Shown: positions 23,681 through 35,674 of the stretch, one piece after another
Layout: every line of letters begins with the position of its first letter
Position numbering within the stretch: position 1 is the first letter of the stretch
Made by a program: the position numbers and the translations under genes
Source: Paraspadella gotoi
Lineage: Eukaryota > Chaetognatha
Length of the DNA stretch: 64,000 nucleotides
Direction: 5' to 3'
Assembly: GCA_051294375.1 (NCBI GenBank)
Contig: CM119271.1
Coordinates: 1,743,395-1,807,394 of the forward strand
Notes under the pieces: model-generated
What the model was told of the DNA's origin: nothing
What the model saw: only the letters and a program-made list of their open reading frames with translations
Database searches by the model: none

Positions 23681-25395
23681 CTAATAAACTTCCAATATGG
23701 AGTGCGCTCCCGAGTTGGATTCTTATGAGCTCTTTCTTTAAAGCCATAACATGCATGATCCAAAAGACGGATATGCATATTATAACTGCTGCTATGGGCA
23801 CACCCACACTGAAAAAGAGGGGAAAAAATAATGAAAAAATGACAATGGCATTGTAATAAAATCAAAAACAGGATTTGAATGTTTCACTAGATCAGGAAGG
23901 CAAAAATCAACAGTTTTCCAATATTGGTACAAATAGTTTTATACAGCCGAGCCAAAAAAAAAACCTTATTAATCTCCCAAGCTTACAGCTTACCTGATGC
24001 CAATCATTATTCCGAGACCGAATTTCTCAACGCAGTACTTGTGTGAATAATCAACGGCGTCCTTGTCGTTAAGCAGCTCTGGTTCATGACAGGTAAGATG
24101 TGGCTCCTGAAGGGACGTGAGAATGCAATTTAATATACGGTCAATATACTCAGATCAATGTATATTTTAAAGTGTGCTATGTTATTATCTTGTAAGTATT
24201 ATCATTTGAGCCTTTGCCCACTACAGCCTGTCCAAAGTCAAGAGGCAAGATATGTTATCTATCGAAGGAATAGTTTAATTTTTATATTTGTTGTACCAAT
24301 TTAAACATACATACGCAGACGAAGCCTGTTCGGTCCTACGCCGCTTCACCGCGGCGCAACACCTTGGAATAACCGTTCCTTGTTTTTCTGCATTTGTACT
24401 ATGCCGCACTCACCTCAACTCACTGCCGCACTCACCTCAACTCTGGTATCCCCCTCTTCCTCGTGCCGCTGCCGCAACCGCTCGACCCACTCCATGAGGC
24501 CCACGATGCGGCAGCTGCAGTCCCACGGGTTCGGATCCAAGATGATTGTCTCGATGAGGAAAAGGTTTTCGAAGGTGGGGCCTGAAGACGGAGTTGGTAT
24601 GCGCGGCGGCAGGGGGGGGGGTAGTCGGGGAGAAATCGGAAGTTTTGATTGACAGAAAATACGTTTGATTCTTGTTTAACAAAAATGTATCACCCACAGA
24701 ACTACAAAATTCAATGAAATAAAAATGTCAGAATTCAATGTCTGTAAAACGACACTATCAAATGACAATGACCATTAGAAGACAGAGTTCAATGACATTA
24801 AAATGACACAATTCAATGACATAAAATAGCACAATTCAATGACAATAAAACGATACAATTCAATGAAATTAAATCATAAAATTCAATGACATTCAAACGC
24901 CACACTTCAATGACAAGAAACAAGAAAATTCAATATCAGTGAAACGACACACTTTAATGACATTAAACAAGAAAATTCAATGTCGGTGAAATGACACACT
25001 TTAATGACATTAAAAAAAATTTAATGACAGTCAAATGCCACACTTCAATGACATTAAATATTAAAATTTAATGACAGTCAAACGCCACACTTCAATGACA
25101 TTAAATCATAAAATTTAATGACATTCAAACGCAACACTTCAATGACATTAAACGAGAAAATTCAATGACAGTCAAACGCTACAATTCAAAAACTACTAAA
25201 TTCGCCATTTTATTTCTTACCGGGAATTTCTTTCAAAGAGTTATTGTAAATTGTCAAAAATTTGATGTTGTAAGTCGTGTTGAAAGTTTCATTGTGAAGC
25301 GTCGTCAGTTTGTTCGAATGAAGATGCAAAATTTCCAAGGCAGGTAGGGTAGCAAAAGCAAAGTCTTCTAGCACCTGGTGAAGGTGAGAGAGTGA

Positions 25396-25437
<42 letters not shown>

Positions 25438-27975
25438 AGTGAGGAAGAGATGGAAAACAGCTATGAAACAGTCTCTTTTAATTCCAAACTTACAAAAACT
25501 TATTGTACATATTTTTTTGAAAAGTTTATAGACTAATCTTTCTATTTCGATTATTTTTAATTTTTGACAATCTTTTTTCAACTGAGAAAGAACATTTTTT
25601 TCAAAGCTAATTTTTGTCAAACTCCCTGTGAGAGAATTTTTCTCCAAACCAAATCTCTTTTCTTAACTCAATGTGAGAGAATTTATCTCTTTCTCAAATC
25701 TCTTTTCCGAACTCACTCGAGAAAGAATTCATGTCCAACCCAAATCTCTTTTCAAACTTACTGTGTAAAAATTTATCTCCTACCCAAATCTCTTTTCGAA
25801 ACTCACTGTAAGAGAGTTGTTGTTGAGCCAAATCTCTTTCAATCTGGTCGTGTACTGAAAAGCGTTGGGGGCGATGTATTGGATTTGGTTGTGGCTGAGG
25901 TTGAGACTCGTCAGATGCCGCAGTCCCTCGAAGGTCGAGTTGGTGATGTTGACGAGCCTGTCGAGGAGAGATCGGAGGATTACGGCGCGTTTAATTCATT
26001 CTAAATAAATTTTAGATTTACTTAATTTAAATTATGGCGTGAGTTAAACTAGCTCACCACGAATACAAAAAATTATGCCATTTTTAAATTCAAAACGCTA
26101 CGAAGAGAAAGTCGAAACACAATGCCATTTAAAAAAACAAAATTAATTTCTTTTTTATTTTCAAATATATTTTTTGCAGCTCTGGCTTTGAAAGTTTATT
26201 TTTACTAATTTTTTTTCATTTATTTATTCTTAGTCGTAAAAATCCGAAAATATAACCCTTTTCGTTTTTGAATTATAAAAAATAACAAAGAAAATCCCGA
26301 CTGATAAACTAGACACCCTAATTTCCCCACACAGCGACACCGCCCACACAACAAAGTCTACGTTGATCGAGTAGTCAACATTTCAAGCCGCGAATCAATA
26401 TTTTCCCCGAGAGAATCTCATCATCAGAGAAAAAAAAGTAAATATTTGCTGAAATTTTTTTTTACTACTGACGCGTGGCCACTGGCGAGGGAGGAAAAGA
26501 AACAGAAAGAGAGAGAAGAAAGGAGGACGAGGAAGAAGAGGAAGACGACGACAACGACAACAACAATCACGATAGACTTCTCCTTTCTTTTCCACCTCCT
26601 AATACCACGGTTCACTAGAACACTTTTCAAGNNNNNNNNNNAACAATCACGATAGACGGTTCACTCGAACACTTTTCAAGCCTTCAAAATTCACATTCCC
26701 TTTTCACCTCACAATTTCACTTCACAATTCCATTTCAAATTCCACTTCCTAATTCCACTCCCAAATTTCCAATTCCACTCCCCAATTTCATTTTCAATTC
26801 AGCTTTTCAATTCCACCTCCCAAGTCTACTCCCCTCATCCTAATGACACTTTCCAATTCTATTTTCAATTACATTACTTGTTTCCACTTGTCAATTCCAC
26901 TCACCACTTCCCAATGACGTTTCTAATTCTATTTTCAATTCCATTTCTCATTTCAACTTCTCAATTATATATTCAAATTCCACTCCTTACCTTTCGTTTC
27001 CACTTTCCAATTCCACTCACCACTTCCCAATGACCTTTCCAATTCCATTTTCAATTCCACTTCTCATTTCCACTTCCATTTTCCACTCACCGCTTCCCAA
27101 TGACGTTCCCAATTCCATTTTCAATCCCACCTCCGAATTCCAATTCCCAATTTCCCTTCCCCCCCTAACTTGTTATGCTCAAAATTGAGATATCTGAGCG
27201 CGGTGAGTCCTCTGAAGGTGCCGGGCTTGATGTCGGAGATGTTGTTCTGGTGGAGATCGAGCACCTCGAGCCGACCCAGATTCTGGAAGTCTTCTTCCTC
27301 GATGAAGTTCATGCGATTCCGGTAGAGACGAATGCAGCGGAGTCCGTCTCGTTGGAACTGTTTGAGATCTGTGGGGAAGAGAGATGGATTGATCACTTCA
27401 TTAATCAATCAATTCATTTATGAATCAATCGATCGATCAATCAATCAATGCATTAGTCGATAAATCGGTCGATCAGTGGATAAATGATTCAATAAATTCA
27501 TAATTTATTCTTTAATCAAATTAATATTTTAATCATAAAAATGTATTCTTTCTTCAATCAATTATTCTATCAATAATTTAATAACTACATATAAAAATAT
27601 ATCTATAGTATAGAAAAATCAATCATTCAAGCTCCCAATAAACCAATAAATCAATCAAATCAGTCAAAGCAATTGACAAACAATGAATCATTGCAGACTT
27701 CATTTCACTTTCAATTGATTGAAAAAAACCAATAAAATTAATATAACCTATTTGTCAATCTGATCAATAATTTAAGCCAATCAAATCTAGTTGGATCAAC
27801 TCACAAACGAGATTGATGAATCCGTAGAGTTCCTTGTGGCCGCACTCGATGACCGTGCCGTTGGGGCTGACCATGCCGTCGCAGGGTCGCGAGAGGCAGC
27901 GGCAGTTGAGTTTCTTCTCATTGTCCTTTTGTCGAATGTCGAAACTCGGAGGACAAAACCGGGGATCACGTTGGT
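23681..27975 (-). CDS. transmembrane leucine-rich repeat protein
   Basis: Seven minus-strand exons: 27975-27805, 27368-27170, 25957-25807, 25374-25221, 24581-24436, 24106-23994, 23808-23681. All splice phases match and donors are GT (GTGAGT, GTTAGG, GTGAGT, GTAAGA, GTGAGT, GTAAGC, GTAAGT). Domain order: Cys-rich LRRNT cap (CRCLSRPCDG ... VIEC), about six LRRs (for example LEVLDLHQNNISDI, LTSLNLSHNQIQYI, LEILHLHSNKLTTL), LRRCT cap (NPWDCSCRIVGLMEWVE, later Cys in HLTCHEPE and KYCVE), then a hydrophobic segment GIMIGISVGVPIAAVIICIS and a cytoplasmic side starting MALKKEL. This is a type I cell-surface LRR protein, likely for adhesion or ligand recognition. Potential N-glycosylation sites occur in the LRRs (NITNST, NETF). 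I cannot assign an ortholog; no TIR or kinase domain was seen. Two donors lie in tandem repeats. Confidence 0.85.
24700..25180. repeat. minisatellite with about 35-bp units in an LRR gene intron
   Basis: About a dozen imperfect units built on ATTCAATGACATTAAA and CGACACAATTCAATGAC. Units differ by point changes, and later ones switch to CACTTCAATGACATTAAA, suggesting local expansion of sub-types. Intronic, no coding frame. Confidence 0.8.
25385..25440. repeat. (GA)n microsatellite beside an LRR acceptor
   Basis: GAGAGTGAGAGAGT passing into pure GA, 10-15 bp upstream (minus strand) of the acceptor at 25374. On the transcribed strand it is a CT tract and so forms part of the polypyrimidine tract. 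Confidence 0.8.
25600..25840. repeat. 45-bp tandem repeat overlapping an LRR exon end and its splice donor
   Basis: The word AAATCTCTTT recurs at 25651, 25696, 25742, 25786 and 25830, a spacing of 44-46 bp. On the minus strand the first unit is the 3' end of the LRR exon (codons for KEIWLNNNSLT) plus its donor; the later units are intronic copies. The donor-like site at the equivalent place reads ACA|GTGAGT, ACA|GTAAGT, CGA|GTGAGT, then ACA|TTGAGT and ACA|GGGAGT. Confidence 0.8.
26690..27160. repeat. AATTCCA-type minisatellite in an LRR gene intron
   Basis: Repeats of CAATTCCACTT, TTTTCAATTCCA and CACTTCCCAATGAC, with a longer period of about 100 bp visible at about 26895, 27005 and 27085 (CCACTCACC.CTTCCCAATG). 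No coding frame. Just to its left, a 10-N gap (26632-26641) is flanked by the same sequence on both sides (AACAATCACGATAGAC and GAACACTTTTCAAG), suggesting a misjoined contig overlap. Confidence 0.7.
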
Positions 27976-28867
27976 CTGGGGATGGGTTGTGTGGATTGTG
28001 TGCCAGGGGGGGGTTGTGTGGGGGAAGGAAATGTGGGGGAGAAGGTGGAGAGTGGGGAGGTTTCGGTGGAGAAAGTGTGGAGAGATCGGAGGTTGATGGA
28101 GATGGAGTGTGTGGGGGAAGTGTGGAATGTTTGGTGGTTGCGGAGGATGTAGTGTGGGAGGGATGCGTATAAAATTTTGAGTTTGTGGGGGATGGAGAGT
28201 GAAAGGGATGTGTGAAGAGATCGGAGGTTGTGTGGGGAGGGAGTGTGAAATGGATGTGTGAAGAGATCGGAGGTTGTGTGGGGAGGGAGTGTGAGAGTTT
28301 GTAGGTTGTGGAAGATGGAGGGTCAGGGGTTTGTGGAAAGTTTGGAGGTTGTGGTGGAGAGAGTGTGGGAGATGTGCGAGGAGGAGGCACGTTGTATGGA
28401 AGAGTATGGAAGAGTTTCAGCAGTTGTGGGTTGGGAAGAGAAGAAAAATTTTTTTTATTAAAATTAAGTATTAAAAAAAAGAAGTGGGAGGAAGTCCTTG
28501 AAGTGATTACTGATTAGAACTGAAGTCGATTCAAAATAAAATTTCCTTTTAATCGATCGTTTGAAACAAATTTAGTCGCCGTCAGAGGGATTTGGACGGG
28601 GAAGGAGGATGAAGAGGAAGAGGAAGAGGAGGAGGAGGAGGAGAAAGAAGTGCAGGAGGAGGAAGAACGAATTTGAAAAGACTCTATTCAATTTGAAATG
28701 AAAAAAAAATTAAAGGATGAAAGGAGATTTTGATTCAAACTGAAAAGACTGAATGAATCATGACTGACTGACTGAGTTAGTATGGAACTAAAACGTGTTT
28801 TGATAATTTAATTTTAAAACGAAAGAAATACAAAATAGTTTTTTAAAATAAAATAAACAACTCTTAC
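27975..28867. other. intron of the LRR gene, GT-rich low-complexity stretch
   Basis: From 27980 to 28440 the plus strand is a degenerate GTGTGGGGG(A)-rich tract (GAGATCGGAGGTTGTGTGG occurs twice, near 28215 and 28263). It produces long spurious frames on both strands: Pro/His/Ser-rich on the minus, Gly/Val-rich on the plus. No exon was recognised. Confidence 0.6.
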
Positions 28868-29100
28868 TTGGATGGTAAGCAGAGACTGGCACCGAAGNNN
28901 NNNNNNNCGACGACGACGACGAAAACGACGAAAGTAAAAAAGTCGAGATTAAAAATCGGAGACGCGAACGACGACGACGACGACGACGACGACGCCGTAA
29001 CCTCGCGAAGACGACGGATCGATGAAGCCGAGATGTCGAAACGACGCCGAAAATACGACGCCGAAACGAGAGGACGACGCCGGTCTCGTCGCCGTTCAAA
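28868..29100 (-). CDS. candidate first exon (signal peptide) of the LRR protein
   Basis: Minus-strand exon ending CCATCCAA|GTAAGA at 28868. Read in the frame SVPVSAYHP it leaves one nucleotide, exactly the phase needed by the LRRNT exon at 27975. Upstream of a 10-N gap (28898-28907), frames give hydrophobic stretches such as FLISTFLLSSFSSSSS that could be a signal peptide, but the gap interrupts a (GTC)n repeat, so frame and length across it are unknown. The start codon cannot be fixed. Confidence 0.4.
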
Positions 29101-29425
29101 TTCGGCGGCGAGCGGCGTCGTCGAAAATAGAATTCGTTGGTCAGAATTTCCTAGCGTTTTCGATCTTTCGATCCAACGACGCCGCTCGATTTCGGCGCCG
29201 CGTCCGATGAACGACGCCGGCGAAAAACGCCGTCGAACGTCGGCGTCTTCTTGGTGCCGGCGTGAGCGGGGCTTTTTAGTCAAAGGTGGCATGGTTTTTT
29301 TTTTTGACGCCGGGAAAGAGAGAAACCGGAAGTGGCGATGGGCGTCCCGGCGTCAGGATTTGATCGCGGGACGTTGCGTCATGATTGTGAAGTTTTGTTT
29401 CGCTTGTTTTGGTTTTGTTTTTGTG

Positions 29426-29426
<1 letters not shown>

Positions 29427-29514
<88 letters not shown>

Positions 29515-29535
29515 GAGAGAGAGAGAGAGAGACGA
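29427..29535. repeat. (GA)n microsatellite
   Basis: A nearly pure GAGA tract of about 105 bp upstream of the presumed LRR gene start. Plus-strand Arg-Glu frames here are repeat artefacts. Confidence 0.9.
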
Positions 29536-30781
29536 AGTTGATTGAAGCGGGGTTAAGGTCGTTTTGTTTCCGAGTCGTTTTCGAGAAAAATTAATCCAGC
29601 GAGCGACGAAGGATCCGGAAAAGACCCCAAAAAAGAGTCTTTAGATTGTCCGGATGATTGTCCGGTACGATTGTCCGGCGAAGTCTGATTGTCCGGGAAA
29701 TATTTGATTGTACGTCGGGGGTAGTTGATTGGTTGGCTTTTTTTATATAATCAGGGCGACTTGTCGCGGGTTATTCTGTGGGAGGGAGGGACCGGGGATG
29801 GGAGAGGGAGGGAGAGAGAGAGAGAGAGAGAGGGAGGGAAAAAGAGAGAAAGAGATTGTTTCTACGTAAACCTACAAGATTGAGATTATCGAGTAACCAT
29901 CCTAATTATTTTTAATCAAAATTCTATCTCAACTCAATCAAAAATTTGTCCCTAGATCCGATTAAACCTAAACATGGAACGGAATTTGGATGCACGATAT
30001 TATTAGCCCGATATTAATCAGATTTTAGGCCGAATTAAAAATACTATTTTCTCGAAGGTTCGCTAACACCTTCGTCTCGTGATTGTAAGGATTAGATTTT
30101 CCACAATCGACATTCAATCTCTTCGTTTATATTCGGGATTTTTTTTCACCGTTTTCTTCTTTTAAGGTTTTTTTTCGAATGTGTACTTTCTTTGGTTGAC
30201 TCGAGTTTTTACGTATGTTTGAATAAAATAATTAAAAAACCTTCAATTTATCTCATTTAATCGCGTAACGTCGATCAAAATTCCAAAAGTTACAACATAC
30301 ATACCGATAAAAAATAAAATGTTTAAAGGCGTGTTTTGTGGAAACACGCCATCTATCGTCATCCGTCCAGTACAACCAAGGTGCCGTAAGAGCGAGCATT
30401 CAGTCAATCTACCGAGCGGGCCTGTGTCCGCGCCCCATTGGTGTCAATTTGTCAATGCAAGTACGCGGGACGGGACGTCTCACCCACCTGTAGTGGCGAA
30501 CGACAGTTTTTTTACGGAATTCTGAAACTTGGGAATAATTGAACGTACTCTGTCCTGTCGGTATGTCTCTTAAATTGTAAACTTTCGACAATTTTACTTT
30601 TAGAAATTCATACGTAAAAATATGACAAGTTTCAGCAATCATATTTTATTTTAAAATAATTTTTAATCTTTTACAGAATTTTATTAGCTTAAAAAAACAC
30701 AAAAAACCTGAGGTTGATCTTTAAAGTTAACAGACGAAAATTATATTCAATTCGACAAAATCAAGAGCTTCGCCCTTCGAG

Positions 30782-33700
30782 ATGCTCTTTCTTTTGTTCT
30801 TCCCATTTTTGGTGGCGCCTCTTTCGGCGGCTTTTCCGCCAACCGCCTTTGCGACAAAGGAACAACAGGAAATCGTGGAATTGCACGAGAAGTACAGGGA
30901 CGAAGTGAAGCCGAAACCAAATCATATGGAAAAGGTTTGGGGATTTAATTATAGTTTTAAAAGGTGGCTTTGAAATTGAGCTGGGGCTCAGGGCTTTGGA
31001 CCTGGAGTGACCGCCCCATGTCACTGGCGTGTTTATGCTAACACCATCACACTTAACCAGCGTGACGGTGAGGGGATTGACCAGGAACTCACACGTTCAG
31101 TGTCCAATCTTATTGGACGAGCTGAGTCAAACCAGACTATACTGGAGGCGAATTTAGGATTCGCCATAAATTAATAAATAAAAGTAATAAATAAATAAAT
31201 AAATAAAAAGCCGAATTATGGTTTGGGATACTTTTGTTACCAATTAAACAGACTTGAAAAGTCACAGCTATTTTTTTTCCTCCGGCACAGTTGACTTGGC
31301 ACAGTGTTTGGCAGGAGCGGCCAGGAAGGGCGAACAATTGCCAGTGGGAACACGGAAACCCCGACTCCTCAAGGAAATCGAATACAACAGTTAATTTAGT
31401 TTTAAATGCTTTACGACTAATTTGTTAGAATTCAATATATTATGTGTTCAAAATATTAACAAAGTTTGATTTTATTTTGCAACGAATTTTATTTTACAAG
31501 AGCAGACATGTTTCGGCTCACAATACGAGCCTTCATCAGCGCATATGTTCAAATAAAAATAATAACTACTGGCTAAAGGATTATGAAAATTAAATGTGTT
31601 TAACAAAATTTATGTTTTCCTCTATCGCGGTTCGACGAAAATTAAAAATCACAAAGGACAATCGAACCTTAAGGGGACCCAGTGATAAAAATGATATCAT
31701 AAGCTTAAGGGTCTATCATGAAAGGAATTTGAATGGTGATTGGCATTAATTTTTCTTCGTGCAGGAAAGTAGAGAAAAAAATTTATATCTCCTGTTGAAG
31801 GCGAATAAGGATGAGATAATTATTCGAAAAATTTTCAATTGACCTTTATCTAAATACTGATACCTTCCATTGCCTTACTTCTGCAGGGGAAATAATTTTT
31901 TTACCAATTTTCTATTTTTTATTTTTAAATGTTGAGAGCTGAAATCATTAGTGCAAGCCTTGTTTAATAAAGACTTTGAACAATAATGTTTTCTTCTTCT
32001 TAATGATAGGGGAAGGTAGAAAAAAAAGTCAAAACTCCTTTGTCTCCTAAACATTAATCTTTTTTGATTTTTCATCTCTTCATAATATGGTTTTACAATT
32101 CAGTACTGACTAATCCGCGTCCTTAGATAGTACAACACAGATAAAAGTCGCTCTATTCATTAAAATTTTGGTTATAGACAAACAAAATCGGTTCTAATTA
32201 TACCACTCGTATATATTTCGGATTTTATTTTAACAATTAAATAATTCTTTAAAATATTTATTTGAAACTCTCTTTCTTCTCACGCTCTCGTAAAATGCAA
32301 ACGTATCGAGTACTAGTCCTCTTTGTTCTCCTGTTGAGGACTTGGTCTCATTTTTCGGACCCTCCTTCGGAAGATGAGATTGAGGAGGATCCACGCATAG
32401 TTTTCGTACTGCAGTTGACAAAGCTGGATTTTTCGTTCTTCCTTTTGTTTTCTCTTCTTCGTCTTTTCTTTGTTGCTTTTGTTTTTTTCTTAGCTCTTTT
32501 CTTAGGTGTTTTCTTATTTGTTTATTGTTTTACCAACTCTTCTAAGTGGCAAATATTAAAAATATTATCTGGATGGACTTGGACATATAAAACCAAAATG
32601 GCTTTTATATTGGTTATACTTTTGGCGCGTATACCCCAGCTGGCTTTTAAGTCTTGGGAGGCCTGGAATTCGGGTTCTTGGGAATTTCAAGATTTTGTGG
32701 GTATGATTCACCAGAGCTACCTTTTAAGCTTTCCAATTTTTAAGGATAGGCAGCAGATATGTTGCAGGATTACCATTATTTAAGTGTAAGGCGGATGTTT
32801 CTTGTTATGTCACGGATTGAAAGGTAAATACATAAAAATATAGTTGTAGACAGAAAAAGTAATACTAAATTTAATTGTCAGAAGGAATGCCGTTCCTATC
32901 TGCTTTGGGAGTGAAGTGACAAACAAGAAAGGGTTGTTGCGATTGTTGTACTTTGTTGTATAAATGAGCTAATTGCCTCCTGACTTTTGATAAGCTATAG
33001 TGGGTTAAGACTTTGGTCAATCTTTATTTCATCAAAAAATATATATAAAAACTAACAATAGTTATCTGATTTTAATAATGAAATATGTTGGTAGTTTGGC
33101 TCAATGTCAGATATCTGCTGCTGAAGAGGCTTTGCTCATATATGCGTCGATGGATTAATAACTTTCCAGGAAGTTATTAGATGTTATGGCTCAAACTCTC
33201 TCAGGGTCGCCGCATTGCGTATTCAAAAAAATATACTCATGGCAGCCCAAAAAGATTGTGTAAATTTTTTTTTATAAAACATTTATACACTTTTTAATAA
33301 AGTAATTTAATTTGATTAATTAATTTTTGTTTAATACATTTGTTCCCCTTGTGCTGCAGAGAACCCGGTAGATAGTAACTCTTGCAATGAGTACAATTCA
33401 GAAAAGATAAGTAATTCCAGCCACCAGGATAATAAGAAATCAGGCCGTCCATTAAATGTTCCAACAAAACAAGGACAATACATAAGGAAATCTAAAGGTA
33501 TAGAACTTAATAAAAATCAAGATCATTTTGTTTATTTCATGTCATTTTTAAAGCTTTAAAATTGTGATATAAATCCTTTCTTTTTGTTGTTTGGGACGAT
33601 TAGAGACAGTTTGAGTTTAATTTTGATAACGATTTTATTTTTATGCAAAACAGACATGTTTCAGCTTCATTTCAAGCCTTCATCAACGCTGATGAAGGCT

Positions 33701-35643
33701 TGAAATGAAGCCGAAACATGTCTGTTTTGCATAAAAATAAAATCGTTGTCAAAATTAAGCTCAAACTGTCTCTAAGCTTTAAAATTAAATTAACTGCTTT
33801 AGTACGTTTAATTGATGAATACAACCTCAATTCCCTCACCGACGATGGAAGCAACAGTACTGATTCTGATAAAGATATTGTATAAGATATTGTTTTAAAA
33901 ATAAATCCATGGCATTTGATTCAGCCTTTAAAGAGATGATACTTGCTATCAAATCTCTAATTTTGTCCCAGATCCAGACTACTCCGAAACAAGTTACTCC
34001 AAGTCTGATTCTGAAACAGATAGAAACAGCAGAAGAGGCATCAACACCTGAAGACAAAGATGTACAAGGTACTATTTTACCATGCAGTCTCACTACAGAA
34101 TCCATCCTCCAACATATTTTATTTTTATAATTGTAAATTTAAAAAAGACAAAAGTGAAAATTAAGAGTATATTAACTGTAGTGACGGGAATCAGCATGGA
34201 AAACCTGCTACGCTTATACTACTTCTTTCCGGTGGATAAAGATTGGCAAAAAAGAACAGAGGCAAGTTTTGGAGGGGAACCGCCGTACAAAAATTTTTAC
34301 CATAAATCATCATTGATGGAAGAAATGCAGCATCGATGCCCCACGATGTCAAAAAACGTCAAAGGAGATGGGGCTTGCCTTCCAAGAACAATTAGCCTGA
34401 CGATCTATGAAGATTGGAGATAAGGATAAACACCAAATACTACGAGAAGCCATTGTCGACTTTGTTTTGAAGGACCCTCTTCCGAGCGAGTCGAGACCAA
34501 GATAAAAAGTTTTACGAGAGAATGAAAAGGATGCGCGAACAAAACACTTGGATGGAAACGCTGGAAGTGGAGGCGTTTTCGTATTTGCTTGAAACACCCA
34601 TTTAAACATGTGCTAACATCGAACTAAATGGCTGTTCCAGATTTTTTTGGCAACGCATTCCTTACCCATGCTCTTTCAAGCAAGTGAAGAACAACTGTGT
34701 TATTTATATTTTGAATTCTAATGATCATTTTTATTTAATAATAAAACATTAACTTTTTTCATCTCTGACTTTCTTTCTCCCCCCTTGTCTCTAGCATCAT
34801 TTTATGTCACATTTGCCTTAGAGGCCATTGTTATGCTTATTTTTTTTGTCATCCTCTTTATCATGCTCGCTGCTGCCTTAATATACAGAGTGTCGGCTTT
34901 CAAGAATTAATCTTTAGTATAAAGTTGGAAACAAAAAAGAAATTCTATACTATCTTTACATGAAAAAAAAATGAAACTTAAAACCGAATTTTAAACGAAA
35001 ATCGGCGGAGCTGACAACATCGAATTTTTTGACCACTTTCCCGTTAGACTAGAGAAGAATGAGTTACATTTTTGGAATCGGGGGGAGTTTGAAGGACCAA
35101 ACGTTATGATATCAGCCTCTGACCCCCCCCTTCATCACTGGGTTCCCTTAAAGATGCTGAAATAAATTTATAAAAATAGAATAGAAATGACTAAAAGCAT
35201 CACTTTTGCCATAAAAAAAACCTTCTCTATCTCAATCTTTTAACCAAGCATGTCGATTATCATACTATATATTATCATATTATCATACTCCGCAATATTC
35301 ATGATATATTTTAACTTCAGCGGACTCGGGGAACAAGAAAATCGGGGATGACTCCGTCGGCCAAAACATGTTCATGGGGACGATTGGCTTTTTCGACGGA
35401 CTCAGTGCGACCACAAATTGGAACGACGAAATAGCGGACTTTCACTTTTGCAATAACTCTTGCAACAAGAACAAAGTCTGCGGTCATTTCACGCAGGTCG
35501 GTCTGGCGGGAGGACGTATTTTGTATACAAAATAATAATTGTAAAAGTAAAATCCTGGAATTGCTAACTTTGAACGATTCGTATTTAGTCAAATTATCAA
35601 TTTTCTTCGTTCATATTAAATTTTGATATTTTGTTTAAATTTG

Positions 35644-35674
<31 letters not shown>

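Larger units (their letters stand above)
31673..35147. mobile_element. 3.5-kb DNA transposon with TTAA target duplication, carrying an OTU gene
   Basis: TTAA at 31669-31672 and 35148-35151 flank imperfect terminal inverted repeats: GGGGACCCAGTGATAAA on the left, and on the complementary strand GGGAACCCAGTGATGAA on the right (15 of 17 match), each followed after a short gap by TGATATCATAA. TTAA duplication is the hallmark of the piggyBac superfamily, but no piggyBac transposase was recognised inside. Cargo: a 163-codon membrane-protein ORF (32295-32783), a multi-exon decayed OTU-domain gene (33360-34605), and a nested hammerhead-like palindrome (33601-33776). It sits in intron 2 of CAP gene 1. 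Confidence 0.6.

Noticed and set aside
24700-25180. Possible CRISPR-like repeat array
   Set aside because: Units are degenerate, adjacent, and without unique spacers; the context is a eukaryotic intron, so it is a minisatellite.
27764-28390. 208-codon minus-strand Pro/His/Ser-rich ORF
   Set aside because: Only its end coincides with a real LRR exon (27975-27805); the rest is a low-complexity intron.
28868-29545. Plus-strand 225-codon ORF with Asp run and Arg-Glu tail
   Set aside because: Spans a 10-N gap and ends in a (GA)n tract; the minus strand contains a splice-consistent exon of the LRR gene at its left end.
30319-30525. Plus-strand ORF upstream of CAP gene 1
   Set aside because: No start context, splice sites or family features; probably promoter-side sequence of the CAP gene or a decayed repeat.
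30985-31160. Possible further copy of repeat family D in CAP gene 1 intron 1
   Set aside because: Shares only short words such as GTCACTGGCG with 38960-39230; not enough to call a copy.
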